This document shows, piece by piece, positions 9,744-18,854 of a DNA stretch of 64,000 bases (its first letter is position 1; each line of letters opens with the position of its first letter). The position numbers were made by a program, and so were the translations under genes. The notes under the pieces are model-generated. The model saw only the letters and a program-made list of their open reading frames with translations, was not told the origin of the DNA and did no database searches. Source of the stretch: Enterobacter sp. kpr-6. Its GTDB lineage: Bacteria; Pseudomonadota; Gammaproteobacteria; Enterobacterales; Enterobacteriaceae. The stretch lies in NCBI RefSeq assembly GCF_900116015.1, contig NZ_FOYH01000008.1, positions 107,652-171,651 on the forward strand, read 5' to 3'.

Positions 9744-10799
9744 TTAGTCGGGGGTAAAGTGACGTAAATGTTGCACAGTAGCGAGCCACGCCGCCAGCCA
9801 GCCGATCATTGAGCACACCAGCAGCAGCAGTAAACACTCGTCAAACGACAGGCCACTTAGCTCAAACTGGGTGCCGAAGATCTTCGCCACTTCCGTCACA
9901 GCCGATGACAAACGCATCACCAGAATTTCAGACAGGATCAGCGATAAAAACGCCCCGGTGAAGCCGAGAAGTGCGCCGCCGTAAAGAAACGGTCGCAGGA
10001 TAAAACCATCCGTTGCGCCAATGAGTTTCTGCACATTGATGGTGTCGCGGCGGGCAAAAATGCTCAGCCGCACGCTGTTACCGATGACGAGGAAAACGGC
10101 GGCAACCATCAGCACGCCAATCATTGCCGAGACGCGTCCCACCAGCCCGGTAAGCGCCGCCAGGCGAGCAAACCAGCTATCGTCCATACGCACTTCATCA
10201 ATGCCGTTCACCCGCGAAATTCTGTCGCGAAGCGTGTTCAGCGAGTCGGTATTCTGGAAATCCAGCTTCGGCACCACGACCGCCACCGCAGGCAGCGGGT
10301 TTTCTTCGAGCATATCCAGCGCACCGCCAAAGCCAGACCAGTTGCGGAACTCGCCCAGCGCCTCGTCGCGCGAGAGGTAATTCACTTTCTCGACGCCCTG
10401 CTCGGCCTGCAACTGCCCGACCACCTGCTGTGCCGCGTTATCATCCAGCGCTTTATCGAAATAAACGGTGATCTGCGGCGACGGATAATACTGCGTCGAA
10501 GCTTCGTGAACGTTTTTGTAAACCATATAGCAGACGCTGGGCAGCGTCAGGGAGATGGCAATAACCATCACCGTCAGGAAGGTCGCCAGCGGTTTGCTTT
10601 TCAGATCCTGCAACGCGCCCTGCCAGGCGTAGCGCATCTGCTCATTAAAAACGTTGGATTTACGCGAACCGGGTTTCGGCGGCGTTTTGCTGCGACCGGA
10701 TGAGCCGCGATTGCCGCCGCCCGATGCGCCCGGTTTACGGAAGCGGTCGAACTTGCTGCCGAACTGGCGGATTTGGTTTACTGCATCGCGTTTATTCAC
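9744..10799 (-). CDS. ftsX: FtsX, membrane subunit of the FtsEX divisome complex
   Basis: 351 residues with a Gly/Ser/Lys-rich cytoplasmic N-terminus (about 1-60), TM1 at about 75-95, a periplasmic domain (about 96-220) that in E. coli contacts EnvC, and three C-terminal TM helices. Start chosen at GTG 10799: it is preceded by GGAGG at 8-nt spacing and gives the E. coli-like [14 protein letters not shown]. The in-frame ATG at 10814 lies across that Shine-Dalgarno and is unlikely. The gene overlaps ftsE by 8 nt. FtsEX links ATP hydrolysis to amidase activation at the septum. Confidence 0.95.
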   Translation of the reverse strand: MNKRDAVNQIRQFGSKFDRFRKPGASGGGNRGSSGRSKTPPKPGSRKSNVFNEQMRYAWQGALQDLKSKPLATFLTVMVIAISLTLPSVCYMVYKNVHEASTQYYPSPQITVYFDKALDDNAAQQVVGQLQAEQGVEKVNYLSRDEALGEFRNWSGFGGALDMLEENPLPAVAVVVPKLDFQNTDSLNTLRDRISRVNGIDEVRMDDSWFARLAALTGLVGRVSAMIGVLMVAAVFLVIGNSVRLSIFARRDTINVQKLIGATDGFILRPFLYGGALLGFTGAFLSLILSEILVMRLSSAVTEVAKIFGTQFELSGLSFDECLLLLLVCSMIGWLAAWLATVQHLRHFTPD

Positions 10800-11460
10800 C
10801 CGTCTGGCCTCCATGCAAATGGCCGTCGCTCAGACTCAGCATGCGGTATGAGCGACGCGAAATCAGTCCAATGTCGTGCGTCGCCATCAGCACGGTGACG
10901 CCCACGCGGTTAAACTCTTCGAACAGGCGCAAAATCCCTTCGGAGAGCGCATCATCCAGGTTACCGGTTGGCTCATCCGCCAGCAGTACCGCAGGCTTGT
11001 TGACCACCGCGCGGGCGATCCCCACCCGCTGTTGCTCCCCGCCGGAGAGCTGGATCGGAAAGTTTTTCGCTTTGTCGAGCAGCCCGACTTTATCCAGTGC
11101 CGCCGACACGCGGCGACGAATATCTTCACTGCTGGCACCCGCAATAATCAGCGGGATCGCCACGTTGTCGAACACCGTTCTGTCCATTAACAGATGGTGA
11201 TCCTGGAAAATCATGCCGATCTGCCGACGCAAAAACGGCACTTCGCGGTTTTTAAGACGGCTAATATCGTGGCCGCCAAACCAAATTTTCCCGGCGCTGG
11301 GCCGTTCAATCCCACAGATAAGCTTTAACAGCGTACTTTTCCCGGCACCAGAGTGGCCGGTCAGAAACGCCATCTCGCCCGGTTGCAGGTGAAAAGTCAC
11401 TCCCTGCAACGCTTGTCTCCCACCGAGATAGGCCTTGCTGACATGTTCAAAGCGAATCAT
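10792..11460 (-). CDS. ftsE: FtsE, ATPase of the FtsEX divisome complex
   Basis: ABC ATPase, 222 residues. Walker [10 protein letters not shown], signature LSGGEQQR and Walker [14 protein letters not shown] are all intact, followed by the H-loop ATHDIGLI. It binds FtsX and recruits and activates the septal cell-wall hydrolysis machinery in E. coli. It lies 2 nt from ftsY and overlaps ftsX, the conserved ftsYEX operon. Confidence 0.97.
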   Translation of the reverse strand: MIRFEHVSKAYLGGRQALQGVTFHLQPGEMAFLTGHSGAGKSTLLKLICGIERPSAGKIWFGGHDISRLKNREVPFLRRQIGMIFQDHHLLMDRTVFDNVAIPLIIAGASSEDIRRRVSAALDKVGLLDKAKNFPIQLSGGEQQRVGIARAVVNKPAVLLADEPTGNLDDALSEGILRLFEEFNRVGVTVLMATHDIGLISRRSYRMLSLSDGHLHGGQTGE

Positions 11461-11462
11461 TG

Positions 11463-12911
11463 TTAATCCTCTCGGGCAAAAAGTGCCTCTATAAAATCGC
11501 CCGCATTAAACGGACGTAAGTCCTCTATACGCTCGCCTGTCCCAATGTAGCGGATAGGAATACCAAACTGGTCAGCCACCGAGAAAATCACCCCGCCTTT
11601 AGCCGTACCGTCGAGTTTGGTCAGGGTAATCCCCGTCAAACCCACGGCTTCATGGAACAGTTTGGCCTGGCTAATCGCATTCTGCCCGGTGCTGGCGTCG
11701 ATGGTCAGCATCACTTCGTGAGGCGCATCCACATCCAGCTTTTTCATCACGCGAACAATTTTCTTAAGCTCTTCCATCAGGTGCGCTTTATTCTGCAAAC
11801 GCCCGGCGGTATCAGCGATTAAGACATCCGCTTTGCGTGATTTTGCAGCCTGAATCGCATCGAAAATCACCGAGGCGGAATCCGCACCCGTATGCTGCGC
11901 GATGACCGGAATATTATTGCGCTGGCCCCAGACCTGAAGCTGCTCAACCGCCGCCGCACGGAAGGTATCACCTGCCGCCAGCATTACCGATTTACCCTGC
12001 TGTTCAAACTGACGCGCCAGCTTACCAATCGTCGTGGTCTTACCCACGCCGTTAACGCCGACCATCAGAATAACAAAAGGTATTTTGCCTTCAACATTCA
12101 GCGGCTCTTCAACTTTCGCCAGAATGCCGCCCATCTCGTCTTTTAACAGACCGTACAGGGCTTCGGCATCACGAAGCTGTTTGCGGCTTGCACTTTCCGT
12201 CAGGTTAGCGATGATTTTGCGCGTGGTTTCCACGCCCACATCGGCAATCAGAAGCTGCTCTTCCAGCTCTTCAAACAGATCATCATCAATTTTCTTGCCA
12301 CGGAAAAGACTGATAAATCCGGAACCGAGATTTTCTTTCGTTTTCAGCAGGCTGCGTTTTAAGCGCGCGAAAAAGCCCTCTTTGGTGGGTTTTTCCTGCT
12401 CAGGCTGCGCGGCGGCGATAACGTCTTCTTCAACGATCGTCTCAACCGGTTCTTCTGTTTCTACGGGTTCTGCGGCCAGGGCTGCGGCTTCTAACTCTTC
12501 ATCCGTTAACGCGGCGTCTTCCTGCTCCTGAAGCCACTCTTCAGGCTCGGCTTCAGAAGGTTGTACTTCTTCGGCCTGCGGCAGTTCTTCATGCAGAACA
12601 ACAGCTTCCGGTTCAGGTTCTGGTTCTGGTTCTGGTTCAGCAACGATCTCCGGTGCTTCGCGGGCGGCAACCTGCTCCGTGACCTCGACCACCTGCTCTG
12701 CAAAAGCCTCGGACTCTGTTTCCGTGTGCGGCTGCGCAGGCGTTTCTGCAACCTGTTCTTCAACTAACGGTTCTTCAGCTCGCTGTTCTTCGACCTGTTC
12801 GTCAACAACAGGCTGCGCTTCAATTTTCTGTTCTGGTACTGCTTCCTGCGGCTCGTCCTTCTGACCAAAGCCTAACCAGGAGAACAAGCCACGTTTTTTC
12901 TCTTTTGCCAT
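11463..12911 (-). CDS. ftsY: FtsY, signal recognition particle receptor
   Basis: 482 residues. The N-terminal acidic A domain (about 1-185) is rich in Glu/Pro and contains an (EP)5 run near residue 95-104; it is the fast-evolving membrane-targeting part. The NG domain follows: G1 GVNGVGKTTT near 283, DTFRAAA, DTAGR, and TKLDGTAKGG. This GTPase docks SRP-ribosome complexes at SecYEG. Slightly shorter than E. coli FtsY (497) because of A-domain length variation. First gene of ftsYEX; rsmD is divergent 204 nt away. Confidence 0.97.
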   Translation of the reverse strand: MAKEKKRGLFSWLGFGQKDEPQEAVPEQKIEAQPVVDEQVEEQRAEEPLVEEQVAETPAQPHTETESEAFAEQVVEVTEQVAAREAPEIVAEPEPEPEPEPEAVVLHEELPQAEEVQPSEAEPEEWLQEQEDAALTDEELEAAALAAEPVETEEPVETIVEEDVIAAAQPEQEKPTKEGFFARLKRSLLKTKENLGSGFISLFRGKKIDDDLFEELEEQLLIADVGVETTRKIIANLTESASRKQLRDAEALYGLLKDEMGGILAKVEEPLNVEGKIPFVILMVGVNGVGKTTTIGKLARQFEQQGKSVMLAAGDTFRAAAVEQLQVWGQRNNIPVIAQHTGADSASVIFDAIQAAKSRKADVLIADTAGRLQNKAHLMEELKKIVRVMKKLDVDAPHEVMLTIDASTGQNAISQAKLFHEAVGLTGITLTKLDGTAKGGVIFSVADQFGIPIRYIGTGERIEDLRPFNAGDFIEALFARED

Positions 12912-13115
12912 TTGCGACTACACTCCTCGCGGTTAATTCATGGCGCAGCCCGCATTGTCGCAAACAGGGGGCTGAAAAATGAGTAAGATGTAATGATAAG
13001 TCGTTCGTTAGTCTAACACTTTCCTTACAGCACAGCACCGCCTGAGGATTAAGGTTTCAGAGCGCGCCTCACATCGCTAAAATAGCGGCCTAAATTTGTG
13101 ACCAGAGCTTTCACT

Positions 13116-13712
13116 ATGAAAAAACCCACCCGTGCCGCCAGCGGCCAGATTCGAATTATTGGCGGACAATGGCGCGGCCGTAAATTACCGGTTCCTGATA
13201 GCCCTGGCCTGCGCCCGACCACGGATCGCGTGCGTGAAACGTTGTTCAACTGGCTGGCCCCGTCGATGGTCAGCGCCCGTTGTCTCGACTGCTTTGCAGG
13301 CAGCGGCGCGCTGGGGCTGGAAGCGCTCTCCCGCTACGCCAGTGCAGCGACGCTTATCGAGATGGAACGCGGCGTGGCGCAGCAGTTGCAGCAAAATCTG
13401 GCGACGCTGAAGGCCGCGAACGCCAAAGTCGTCAATACCAATACCCTGACGTTCCTTAACCAGCCCGGAACGCCGCATGATATCGTTTTTGTCGATCCGC
13501 CGTTTCGCAAAGGCCTTCTCGATGACACCCTGCGTCTGCTTGAAGATAACGGCTGGCTGGCGGATGACGCGCTAATCTATGTAGAAAGTGAAGTCGAAAA
13601 TGGTCTGCCACCGGTGCCGCTGCACTGGGATTTGCACCGGGAAAAGGTCGCCGGCCAGGTCGCCTACCGCTTGTATCACCGAACCGCTCAAGGAGAGCAC
13701 AATGCTGATTAA
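13116..13712 (+). CDS. rsmD: RsmD, 16S rRNA m2G966 methyltransferase
   Basis: 198 residues from ATG 13116, the E. coli length; an in-frame GTG 18 nt upstream would add only MTRAFT and is not conserved. The SAM-binding loop CLDCFAGSGALGLEALSR and the catalytic DPPF (in VFVDPPFRKGLL) are clear. It methylates N2 of G966 in 16S rRNA during 30S assembly. The end overlaps yhhL by 11 nt, so the two are co-transcribed. Confidence 0.96.
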   Translation: MKKPTRAASGQIRIIGGQWRGRKLPVPDSPGLRPTTDRVRETLFNWLAPSMVSARCLDCFAGSGALGLEALSRYASAATLIEMERGVAQQLQQNLATLKAANAKVVNTNTLTFLNQPGTPHDIVFVDPPFRKGLLDDTLRLLEDNGWLADDALIYVESEVENGLPPVPLHWDLHREKVAGQVAYRLYHRTAQGEHNAD

Positions 13713-13977
13713 TCTGGGGCGCTTACTCATGCTGTGCGTGTGGGCGTTTCTTATCCTGAATCTGATCCACCCCTTCCCGCGCCCGATGAACATTTTTGTT
13801 AACGTCGCGCTGGTGTTCACCGCCTTCATGCATGCGCTGCAAATGGTGATGATGAAAACCGCCCTGCCCAAAGACGGCCCGCAGATGACCGCTGCCGAGC
13901 AGTGGCGCATTTTCCTGTTTGGCGTTTTCGAACTGCTGGTGTGGTTAAAGCGGCTGAAAAAAACCAGTCAACGTTAA
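13702..13977 (+). CDS. yhhL: YhhL, DUF1145 inner-membrane protein
   Basis: 91 residues from ATG 13702, which has GGAGAG just upstream. Hydrophobic helices at about 4-20 and 27-50 and another near 70-83; the conserved HPFPRPMNIFVNVALVF segment marks DUF1145. Function unknown. It overlaps the 3' end of rsmD by 11 nt. In E. coli yhhM follows on the opposite strand; here only 126 nt separate yhhL from yhhN, so yhhM is absent. Confidence 0.9.
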   Translation: MLINLGRLLMLCVWAFLILNLIHPFPRPMNIFVNVALVFTAFMHALQMVMMKTALPKDGPQMTAAEQWRIFLFGVFELLVWLKRLKKTSQR

Positions 13978-14103
13978 GAAAATGCGGAAACCCGCGCAGA
14001 CAGACCGAACATGCGTTGTCATAAGGCCGCCGCGACCACTACACTTGTTAGCAGGGCTGTGGGCGTAATGCCCGCGCAACAATAACGAATTCAAGGAATT
14101 AAG

Positions 14104-14730
14104 ATGCTTTGGTCGTTTATCGCTGTTTGTTTTTCTGCGTGGCTGTATGTGGACGCGTCTTACCGGGGACCGGCCTGGCAACGCTGGGTATTTAAACCCG
14201 TCACCTTACTGCTTCTTCTTCTGCTGGCCTGGCAAGCGCCGATGTTTAACGCCGTCAGCTACTTAGTGCTGGCCGGGCTGTGCGCTTCTCTGGTGGGCGA
14301 TGCGCTCACCCTGCTGCCGCGTCAGCGCCTGCTGTATGCCATCGGCGCGTTTTTCCTCGCGCACCTGCTGTATACCATTTATTTTGCCAGCCAGATGACG
14401 CTGTCGTTTTTCTGGCCGCTGCCGCTGGCGCTGCTGGTCATTGGCGCGCTCTTGCTGGCAGTGATCTGGACGCGGCTCGACGAGTTGCGCTGGCCGATTT
14501 GCACCTTTATTGCCATGACGCTGGTAATAGTCTGGCTGGCGGGCGAACTGTGGTTCTTCCGTCCAACCGCGCCTGCGCTGTCGGCCTTTGTCGGCGCGCT
14601 CCTGCTGCTGATCGGCAATATCGTCTGGCTGGGTAGCCATTACCGCCGCCGCTTCCGCGCCGATAACGCCATTTCTGCCGCCTGCTACTTCGCCGGACAC
14701 TTCCTGATCGTGCGATCGCTGTACATATAA
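14104..14730 (+). CDS. yhhN: YhhN family (TMEM86-like) membrane protein
   Basis: 208 residues, almost entirely hydrophobic with about 7-8 TM helices. The family pattern [12 protein letters not shown] / FFLAHLLY is present (here [15 protein letters not shown] and [12 protein letters not shown]). Eukaryotic TMEM86 relatives are lysoplasmalogenases, but the E. coli protein has no firmly established activity. The stop codon lies 3 nt before the zntA -35 element. Confidence 0.9.
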   Translation: MLWSFIAVCFSAWLYVDASYRGPAWQRWVFKPVTLLLLLLLAWQAPMFNAVSYLVLAGLCASLVGDALTLLPRQRLLYAIGAFFLAHLLYTIYFASQMTLSFFWPLPLALLVIGALLLAVIWTRLDELRWPICTFIAMTLVIVWLAGELWFFRPTAPALSAFVGALLLLIGNIVWLGSHYRRRFRADNAISAACYFAGHFLIVRSLYI

Positions 14731-14733
14731 CCC

Positions 14734-14765
14734 TTGACTCTGGAGTGGACTCCAGAGTGTATCCT
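14734..14765 (+). promoter_or_regulatory. ZntR-controlled zntA promoter
   Basis: -35 TTGACT (14734-14739) and -10 TATCCT (14760-14765) are separated by 20 nt, the overlong spacing typical of MerR-family promoters. The spacer carries a perfect inverted repeat, ACTCTGGAGT (14737-14746) and ACTCCAGAGT (14749-14758). This matches the E. coli zntA operator for ZntR, which untwists the promoter when it binds Zn(II), Cd(II) or Pb(II). zntR itself is not in the window. Confidence 0.95.
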
Positions 14766-14802
14766 CCGGGTAATGAGAAAATTATCATTCCCGGAGGATG
14801 TC

Positions 14803-17010
14803 ATGACGCCCCGCCCATCGGATAAAAAAGCCCCGCAATTTGCCGCCATGAAGCTGCGCCCGCTCACGCCGGAAACCGGGAGCTGCGGCTGCGATAATGC
14901 CTGCGAGCCAGCCCCGGAACTCAATGAACAACCGCAGGGCCTCCGCTATTCGTGGCAGGTATCCGGGATGGACTGCGCTGCCTGCGCACGCAAAGTGGAA
15001 ACCGCCGTGCGCCAGGTGGCGGGCGTCAGTCAGGTGCAGGTGACGTTTGCCACCGAGAGGCTGATTGTCGACGCCGGACAGGACGTGCGCGCGCAAATAG
15101 AAAAAGCCGTACAGAATGCGGGTTACCAGCTTCGCGATGAACATGCGGATGCACCAGCCCCCTCACGCCTGCGGGAAAATCTGCCGCTGCTGACATTAAT
15201 TCTGATGATGGCCCTGAGCTGGACGCTTGAGCAGTTCAATCACCCCTTTGGACAACTGGCGTTTATCGCCACCACGCTGGTGGGCCTGTTCCCCATCGCC
15301 CGCCAGGCGCTGCGCCTGATCAAAAGCGGCAGTTGGTTCGCCATTGAAACCCTGATGAGCGTGGCCGCTATCGGCGCGCTGTTTATTGGCGCGACCGCCG
15401 AGGCAGCGATGGTGCTGCTGCTGTTTTTAATTGGCGAACGTCTTGAGGGCTGGGCCGCCAGCCGGGCACGTCAGGGGGTGAGTGCGCTGATCGCGCTTAA
15501 ACCAGAAACCGCCACCCGGCTGCGCGAGGGCGCGCGCGAAACGGTGGCGATCCGCGACCTGCAACCTGGCGACACCATCGAAGTGGCGGCGGGCGGGCGT
15601 TTACCGGCGGATGGCAGGCTGATATCAGAATTTGCCAGCTTCGATGAGAGCGCCCTGACCGGCGAATCGGTGCCGGTGGAACGTCATGCGGGTGAAAATG
15701 TTCCGGCGGGTGCCACCAGCGTAGACCGGCTGGTGACGCTGGAAGTGGTTTCCCGTCCCGGCGACAGCGCCATCGACCGCATCCTGAAACTAATTGAAGA
15801 AGCCGAGGAGCGCCGCGCGCCGATTGAGCGTTTTATCGATCGCTTCAGCCGCATTTATACCCCCGTCATCATGGCCGTCGCGCTGCTGGTCGCGGTGCTA
15901 CCGCCGCTGCTGCTGAACGCGGCGTGGGCGGAGTGGATCTACAAGGGGCTGACGCTGCTACTGATTGGTTGCCCTTGTGCGCTGGTGATCTCCACGCCTG
16001 CGGCCATTACCTCCGGCCTTGCGGCGGCGGCGCGCCGCGGGGCGCTGATCAAAGGCGGCGCGGCGCTGGAGCAGCTTGGGCGTGTCACGCAAATCGCTTT
16101 TGATAAAACCGGCACCCTGACGGTGGGGAAACCGCAGGTGACGGCAATCAATCCTTTTAGCGGCAGCGAAGAGACGTTGCTGGCGCTGGCAGCGGCGGTT
16201 GAGCAGGGTTCCACGCATCCGCTGGCCCAGGCCGTGGTTGAGGCAGCGGCACAGCGTGGGCTGACGCTTCCCGTCGCGCAAACGCAGCGCACGCTGTCGG
16301 GCCGCGGGATTGAGGCGCATATTGACGGCCAGTCGGTGCTTATCAGCGCCCCGGAAAAACTTCCGCCGGGCCTGCTTCATAACGCTGTACGTTTACAGAT
16401 TCAGGAGCAGGAATCTCAGGGCCAGACGGTGATTGCAGTGGTGCGTGCGGGTGAACTTATCGGCACACTGGCGCTGCGCGATACCCTGCGCAACGACGCC
16501 CGCGACGCAGTGGACGCACTCAAAAACCTGGGAATAGAGGGCGTGATCCTCACCGGTGACAACCCACGCGCGGCAGCGGCGATTGCCAGCCGCCTGGGAC
16601 TGGCATTTCAGGCCGAATTACTGCCCGCTGATAAAGTGCAGGCGGTGACGGCGCGCAATGCCCGCGCTCCGCTGGCGATGGTGGGTGACGGCATTAATGA
16701 TGCACCGGCGATGAAAGCGGCCACTATCGGCATCGCGATGGGCGGCGGCACCGATGTGGCCCTGGAAACCGCCGACGCAGCGCTGACGCATAACCGTCTG
16801 AGCGGGCTGGTACAGATGATCGTTATTGCCCGCGCCACCCACGCCAATATCCGCCAGAACATCGCGATGGCACTGGGGCTAAAGGCGATTTTCCTGGTGA
16901 CGACGCTACTGGGGATGACCGGGCTGTGGCTGGCAGTGCTGGCGGATACGGGTGCGACGGTGCTGGTGACGGCGAATGCGCTGCGGTTGTTGCGGAAGGG
17001 ACGGGGTTAG
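14803..17010 (+). CDS. zntA: ZntA, Zn(II)/Cd(II)/Pb(II)-exporting P-type ATPase
   Basis: 735 residues from ATG 14803, chosen for GGAGG at 5-nt spacing and the E. coli-like start. N-terminal Cys cluster (CGCDNAC), metal-binding domain with GMDCAAC, actuator motif DESALTGES, membrane metal site CPC (in IGCPCALVIS), phosphorylation site DKTGTLT, and hinge GDGINDAPA. It exports divalent soft metals across the inner membrane. Monocistronic, driven by the ZntR promoter, ending at a palindromic repeat. Confidence 0.97.
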   Translation: MTPRPSDKKAPQFAAMKLRPLTPETGSCGCDNACEPAPELNEQPQGLRYSWQVSGMDCAACARKVETAVRQVAGVSQVQVTFATERLIVDAGQDVRAQIEKAVQNAGYQLRDEHADAPAPSRLRENLPLLTLILMMALSWTLEQFNHPFGQLAFIATTLVGLFPIARQALRLIKSGSWFAIETLMSVAAIGALFIGATAEAAMVLLLFLIGERLEGWAASRARQGVSALIALKPETATRLREGARETVAIRDLQPGDTIEVAAGGRLPADGRLISEFASFDESALTGESVPVERHAGENVPAGATSVDRLVTLEVVSRPGDSAIDRILKLIEEAEERRAPIERFIDRFSRIYTPVIMAVALLVAVLPPLLLNAAWAEWIYKGLTLLLIGCPCALVISTPAAITSGLAAAARRGALIKGGAALEQLGRVTQIAFDKTGTLTVGKPQVTAINPFSGSEETLLALAAAVEQGSTHPLAQAVVEAAAQRGLTLPVAQTQRTLSGRGIEAHIDGQSVLISAPEKLPPGLLHNAVRLQIQEQESQGQTVIAVVRAGELIGTLALRDTLRNDARDAVDALKNLGIEGVILTGDNPRAAAAIASRLGLAFQAELLPADKVQAVTARNARAPLAMVGDGINDAPAMKAATIGIAMGGGTDVALETADAALTHNRLSGLVQMIVIARATHANIRQNIAMALGLKAIFLVTTLLGMTGLWLAVLADTGATVLVTANALRLLRKGRG

Positions 17011-17013
17011 TGT

Positions 17014-17131
17014 CCCCTCACCCCGGCCCTCTCCCCAAAGGAGAGGGGGAAAAGCCAGTCCGCGCTCGATCTGTCCCCTCTCCCACCGGGAGAGGGTTAG
17101 GGTGAGGGGCTCTCAATCTTAGGGTGAGGGT
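17014..17131. repeat. Dispersed palindromic repeat, copy with partial extra arm
   Basis: CCCTCACCCCGGCCCTCTCC at the left and GAGAGGGTTAGGGTGAGGGG up to 17109 form the full unit. A further partial arm, TTAGGGTGAGGG, follows at 17119-17130. It lies between convergent zntA and tusA and may end both transcripts. Confidence 0.85.
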
Positions 17132-17137
17132 GAAAAA

Positions 17138-17380
17138 CTACCCCTTCCTCAGCAAATACCGGTACGGCAGCGCCGCCGTATCCTGCGCCAGCAACTCATG
17201 TTCCATAAAAGTACAAAAGCCAGGGATATCGCGGGTTGTGGCCGGATCGTCCGCCACAATCAGTAGCGTCTCGCCACTTTGCATCGTGCGCACGGTTTTA
17301 CGCACCATCATCACAGGTTCCGGGCAGCGCAGCCCCTGAGCATCAAGCGTGTGGTCAGGGCTGGAAAAGAGATCGGTCAT
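17138..17380 (-). CDS. tusA: TusA, sulfur carrier for tRNA 2-thiouridine synthesis
   Basis: 80 residues, one residue shorter than E. coli TusA (SirA/YhhP). The persulfide-carrying cysteine is C19 in LRCPEPVM. It accepts sulfur from IscS and passes it to TusBCD-TusE-MnmA for s2U34 of tRNA; it also serves other sulfur-transfer routes. Single gene, convergent with zntA and divergent from yhhQ. Confidence 0.96.
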   Translation of the reverse strand: MTDLFSSPDHTLDAQGLRCPEPVMMVRKTVRTMQSGETLLIVADDPATTRDIPGFCTFMEHELLAQDTAALPYRYLLRKG

Positions 17381-17509
17381 GGGTATCTCACAGAGTCAAA
17401 AACCGGCTTAGTTTACCCCGCCTTTTTTGTGACGCAAGACAGGTTAACGATTGCGTTAAAATTAACCATTGCAATGGCTCCTTAACGCAGTATCATGCTG
17501 CGGTTTTCA

Positions 17510-17540
17510 TTGGGTTCCCTCACCCCAACCACTAAAAAGG
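17510..17540 (+). promoter_or_regulatory. Candidate preQ1 class I riboswitch upstream of yhhQ
   Basis: Stem TTGGG (17510-17514) pairs with CCCAA (17524-17528); the segment holds GGTTC ... CACCC, the conserved core of preQ1-I aptamers. A tail ACTAAAAAGG follows, whose A-run would form the pseudoknot and whose AAGG (17537-17540) is the yhhQ Shine-Dalgarno. The minimal size (about 31 nt), the position and the queuosine-precursor transporter downstream all agree with translational control by preQ1 (or preQ0). Identified by eye, not by a covariance model. Confidence 0.72.
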
Positions 17541-17547
17541 TCACAAT

Positions 17548-18213
17548 ATGACGTCGTTCTCTCAATCACAGCGCGTAAAAGCGTTGTTCTGGCTATCGCT
17601 ATTCCATTTGCTGGTGATCACCTCCAGTAACTACCTGGTGCAGTTGCCGATCTCTGTTTTCGGTTTCCACACCACCTGGGGCGCATTCAGCTTCCCGTTT
17701 ATCTTCCTGGCTACCGATTTGACCGTGCGTATTTTTGGCGCACCGCTGGCGCGACGCATTATTTTTGCGGTAATGATCCCGGCGCTGGTCGTTTCGTACA
17801 TCATTTCGTCGCTGTTCTATATGGGAAGCTGGCAGGGTTTTGGAGCGCTCGCGCATTTCAACCTGTTCGTCGCCCGTATCGCCGTTGCCAGTTTTATGGC
17901 CTACACGCTCGGGCAGATTCTTGACGTGCGCGTCTTTAACCGTCTGCGCCAGAACCGCCGCTGGTGGCTGGCTCCGACGGTTTCCACCATCTTTGGTAAC
18001 GCCTCCGACACCATCGCCTTCTTCTTTATCGCTTTCTGGCGCAGCCCGGATGCATTTATGGCACAACACTGGATGGAAATTGCGCTGGTTGACTACACCT
18101 TTAAGGTGCTCATCAGCCTTATCTTTTTCCTGCCGATGTATGGTGTATTGCTCAATATGTGTCTGAAAAGACTGGCAGACAAATCTGAAATTTCCATGTT
18201 GCAGACCAGTTAA
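17548..18213 (+). CDS. yhhQ: YhhQ, queuosine precursor transporter
   Basis: 221 residues, the E. coli length, with about six TM helices and the family motif FPFIFLATDLTVRIFGAPLAR. E. coli YhhQ imports the 7-deazaguanine precursors preQ0 and preQ1 for tRNA queuosine. A preQ1-I-like aptamer overlaps its ribosome-binding site, which supports that role here. Single gene, 72 nt before dcrB. Confidence 0.94.
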   Translation: MTSFSQSQRVKALFWLSLFHLLVITSSNYLVQLPISVFGFHTTWGAFSFPFIFLATDLTVRIFGAPLARRIIFAVMIPALVVSYIISSLFYMGSWQGFGALAHFNLFVARIAVASFMAYTLGQILDVRVFNRLRQNRRWWLAPTVSTIFGNASDTIAFFFIAFWRSPDAFMAQHWMEIALVDYTFKVLISLIFFLPMYGVLLNMCLKRLADKSEISMLQTS

Positions 18214-18285
18214 AGGTACGCCTCTTAACTTGTGATAAGATGGACGAATGAGCCGTTTTGGCCGTTTATCGAAAGGAAGAAGTCA

Positions 18286-18843
18286 ATGCGCAATCTGGTT
18301 AAATATGTCGGTATTGGCCTGCTGGTGATGGGGCTGGCGGCCTGTGATAACAACGACACGAAAACGCCTGTCCAGGGTGCTTCAGCTGAAAGCAACGCTA
18401 CCGGCCAGCCGGTTTCGCTGCTGGACGGCAAACTGACGTTTTCCCTCCCTGCAGACATGACCGATCAGAGCGGCAAACTGGGAACGCAGTCCAACAACAT
18501 GCACGTTTACTCTGATGCCACCGGCCAGAAAGCAGTGATTGTGATTGTGGGCGATGCCACTAACGAAGATCTCTCCGTGCTGACTAAGCGTCTGGAAGAT
18601 CAACAGCGTAGCCGCGATCCGCAGCTTCAGGTGGTGACTAATAAATCCATCGAAGTGAAAGGTCACACGCTGCAGCAGTTAGACAGCATTATCTCTGCCA
18701 AAGGCCAGACCGCGTGGTCTTCTGTGGTGCTGGGTAAAGTGGATAATAAATTGCTGACGTTCCAGGTGACGCTGCCTGCCGAGAATCAGCAGCAGGCGCA
18801 AACTGCCGCTGAGAACATCATCAATACTATCGTTGTGAATTAA
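18286..18843 (+). CDS. dcrB: DcrB, inner-membrane lipoprotein
   Basis: 185 residues from ATG 18286 (GGAAG upstream), matching E. coli DcrB. Lipobox LAAC with C20 as the lipidated residue, then a periplasmic domain. In E. coli DcrB is required for phage C1 and C6 entry and, with YciB, matters for envelope lipoprotein maturation. A strong terminator follows at 15 nt. Confidence 0.95.
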   Translation: MRNLVKYVGIGLLVMGLAACDNNDTKTPVQGASAESNATGQPVSLLDGKLTFSLPADMTDQSGKLGTQSNNMHVYSDATGQKAVIVIVGDATNEDLSVLTKRLEDQQRSRDPQLQVVTNKSIEVKGHTLQQLDSIISAKGQTAWSSVVLGKVDNKLLTFQVTLPAENQQQAQTAAENIINTIVVN

Positions 18844-18854
18844 TTTTACTGCGA

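Noticed and set aside
14734..14802. Extended ZntA start at 14734
   Set aside because: Would place the start within the ZntR promoter; the ATG at 14803 has an ideal Shine-Dalgarno.
17014..17131. Possible CRISPR-like repeats downstream of zntA
   Set aside because: Units are palindromic, unequal and without unique spacers; same element occurs singly at other gene ends, and no cas gene is near.
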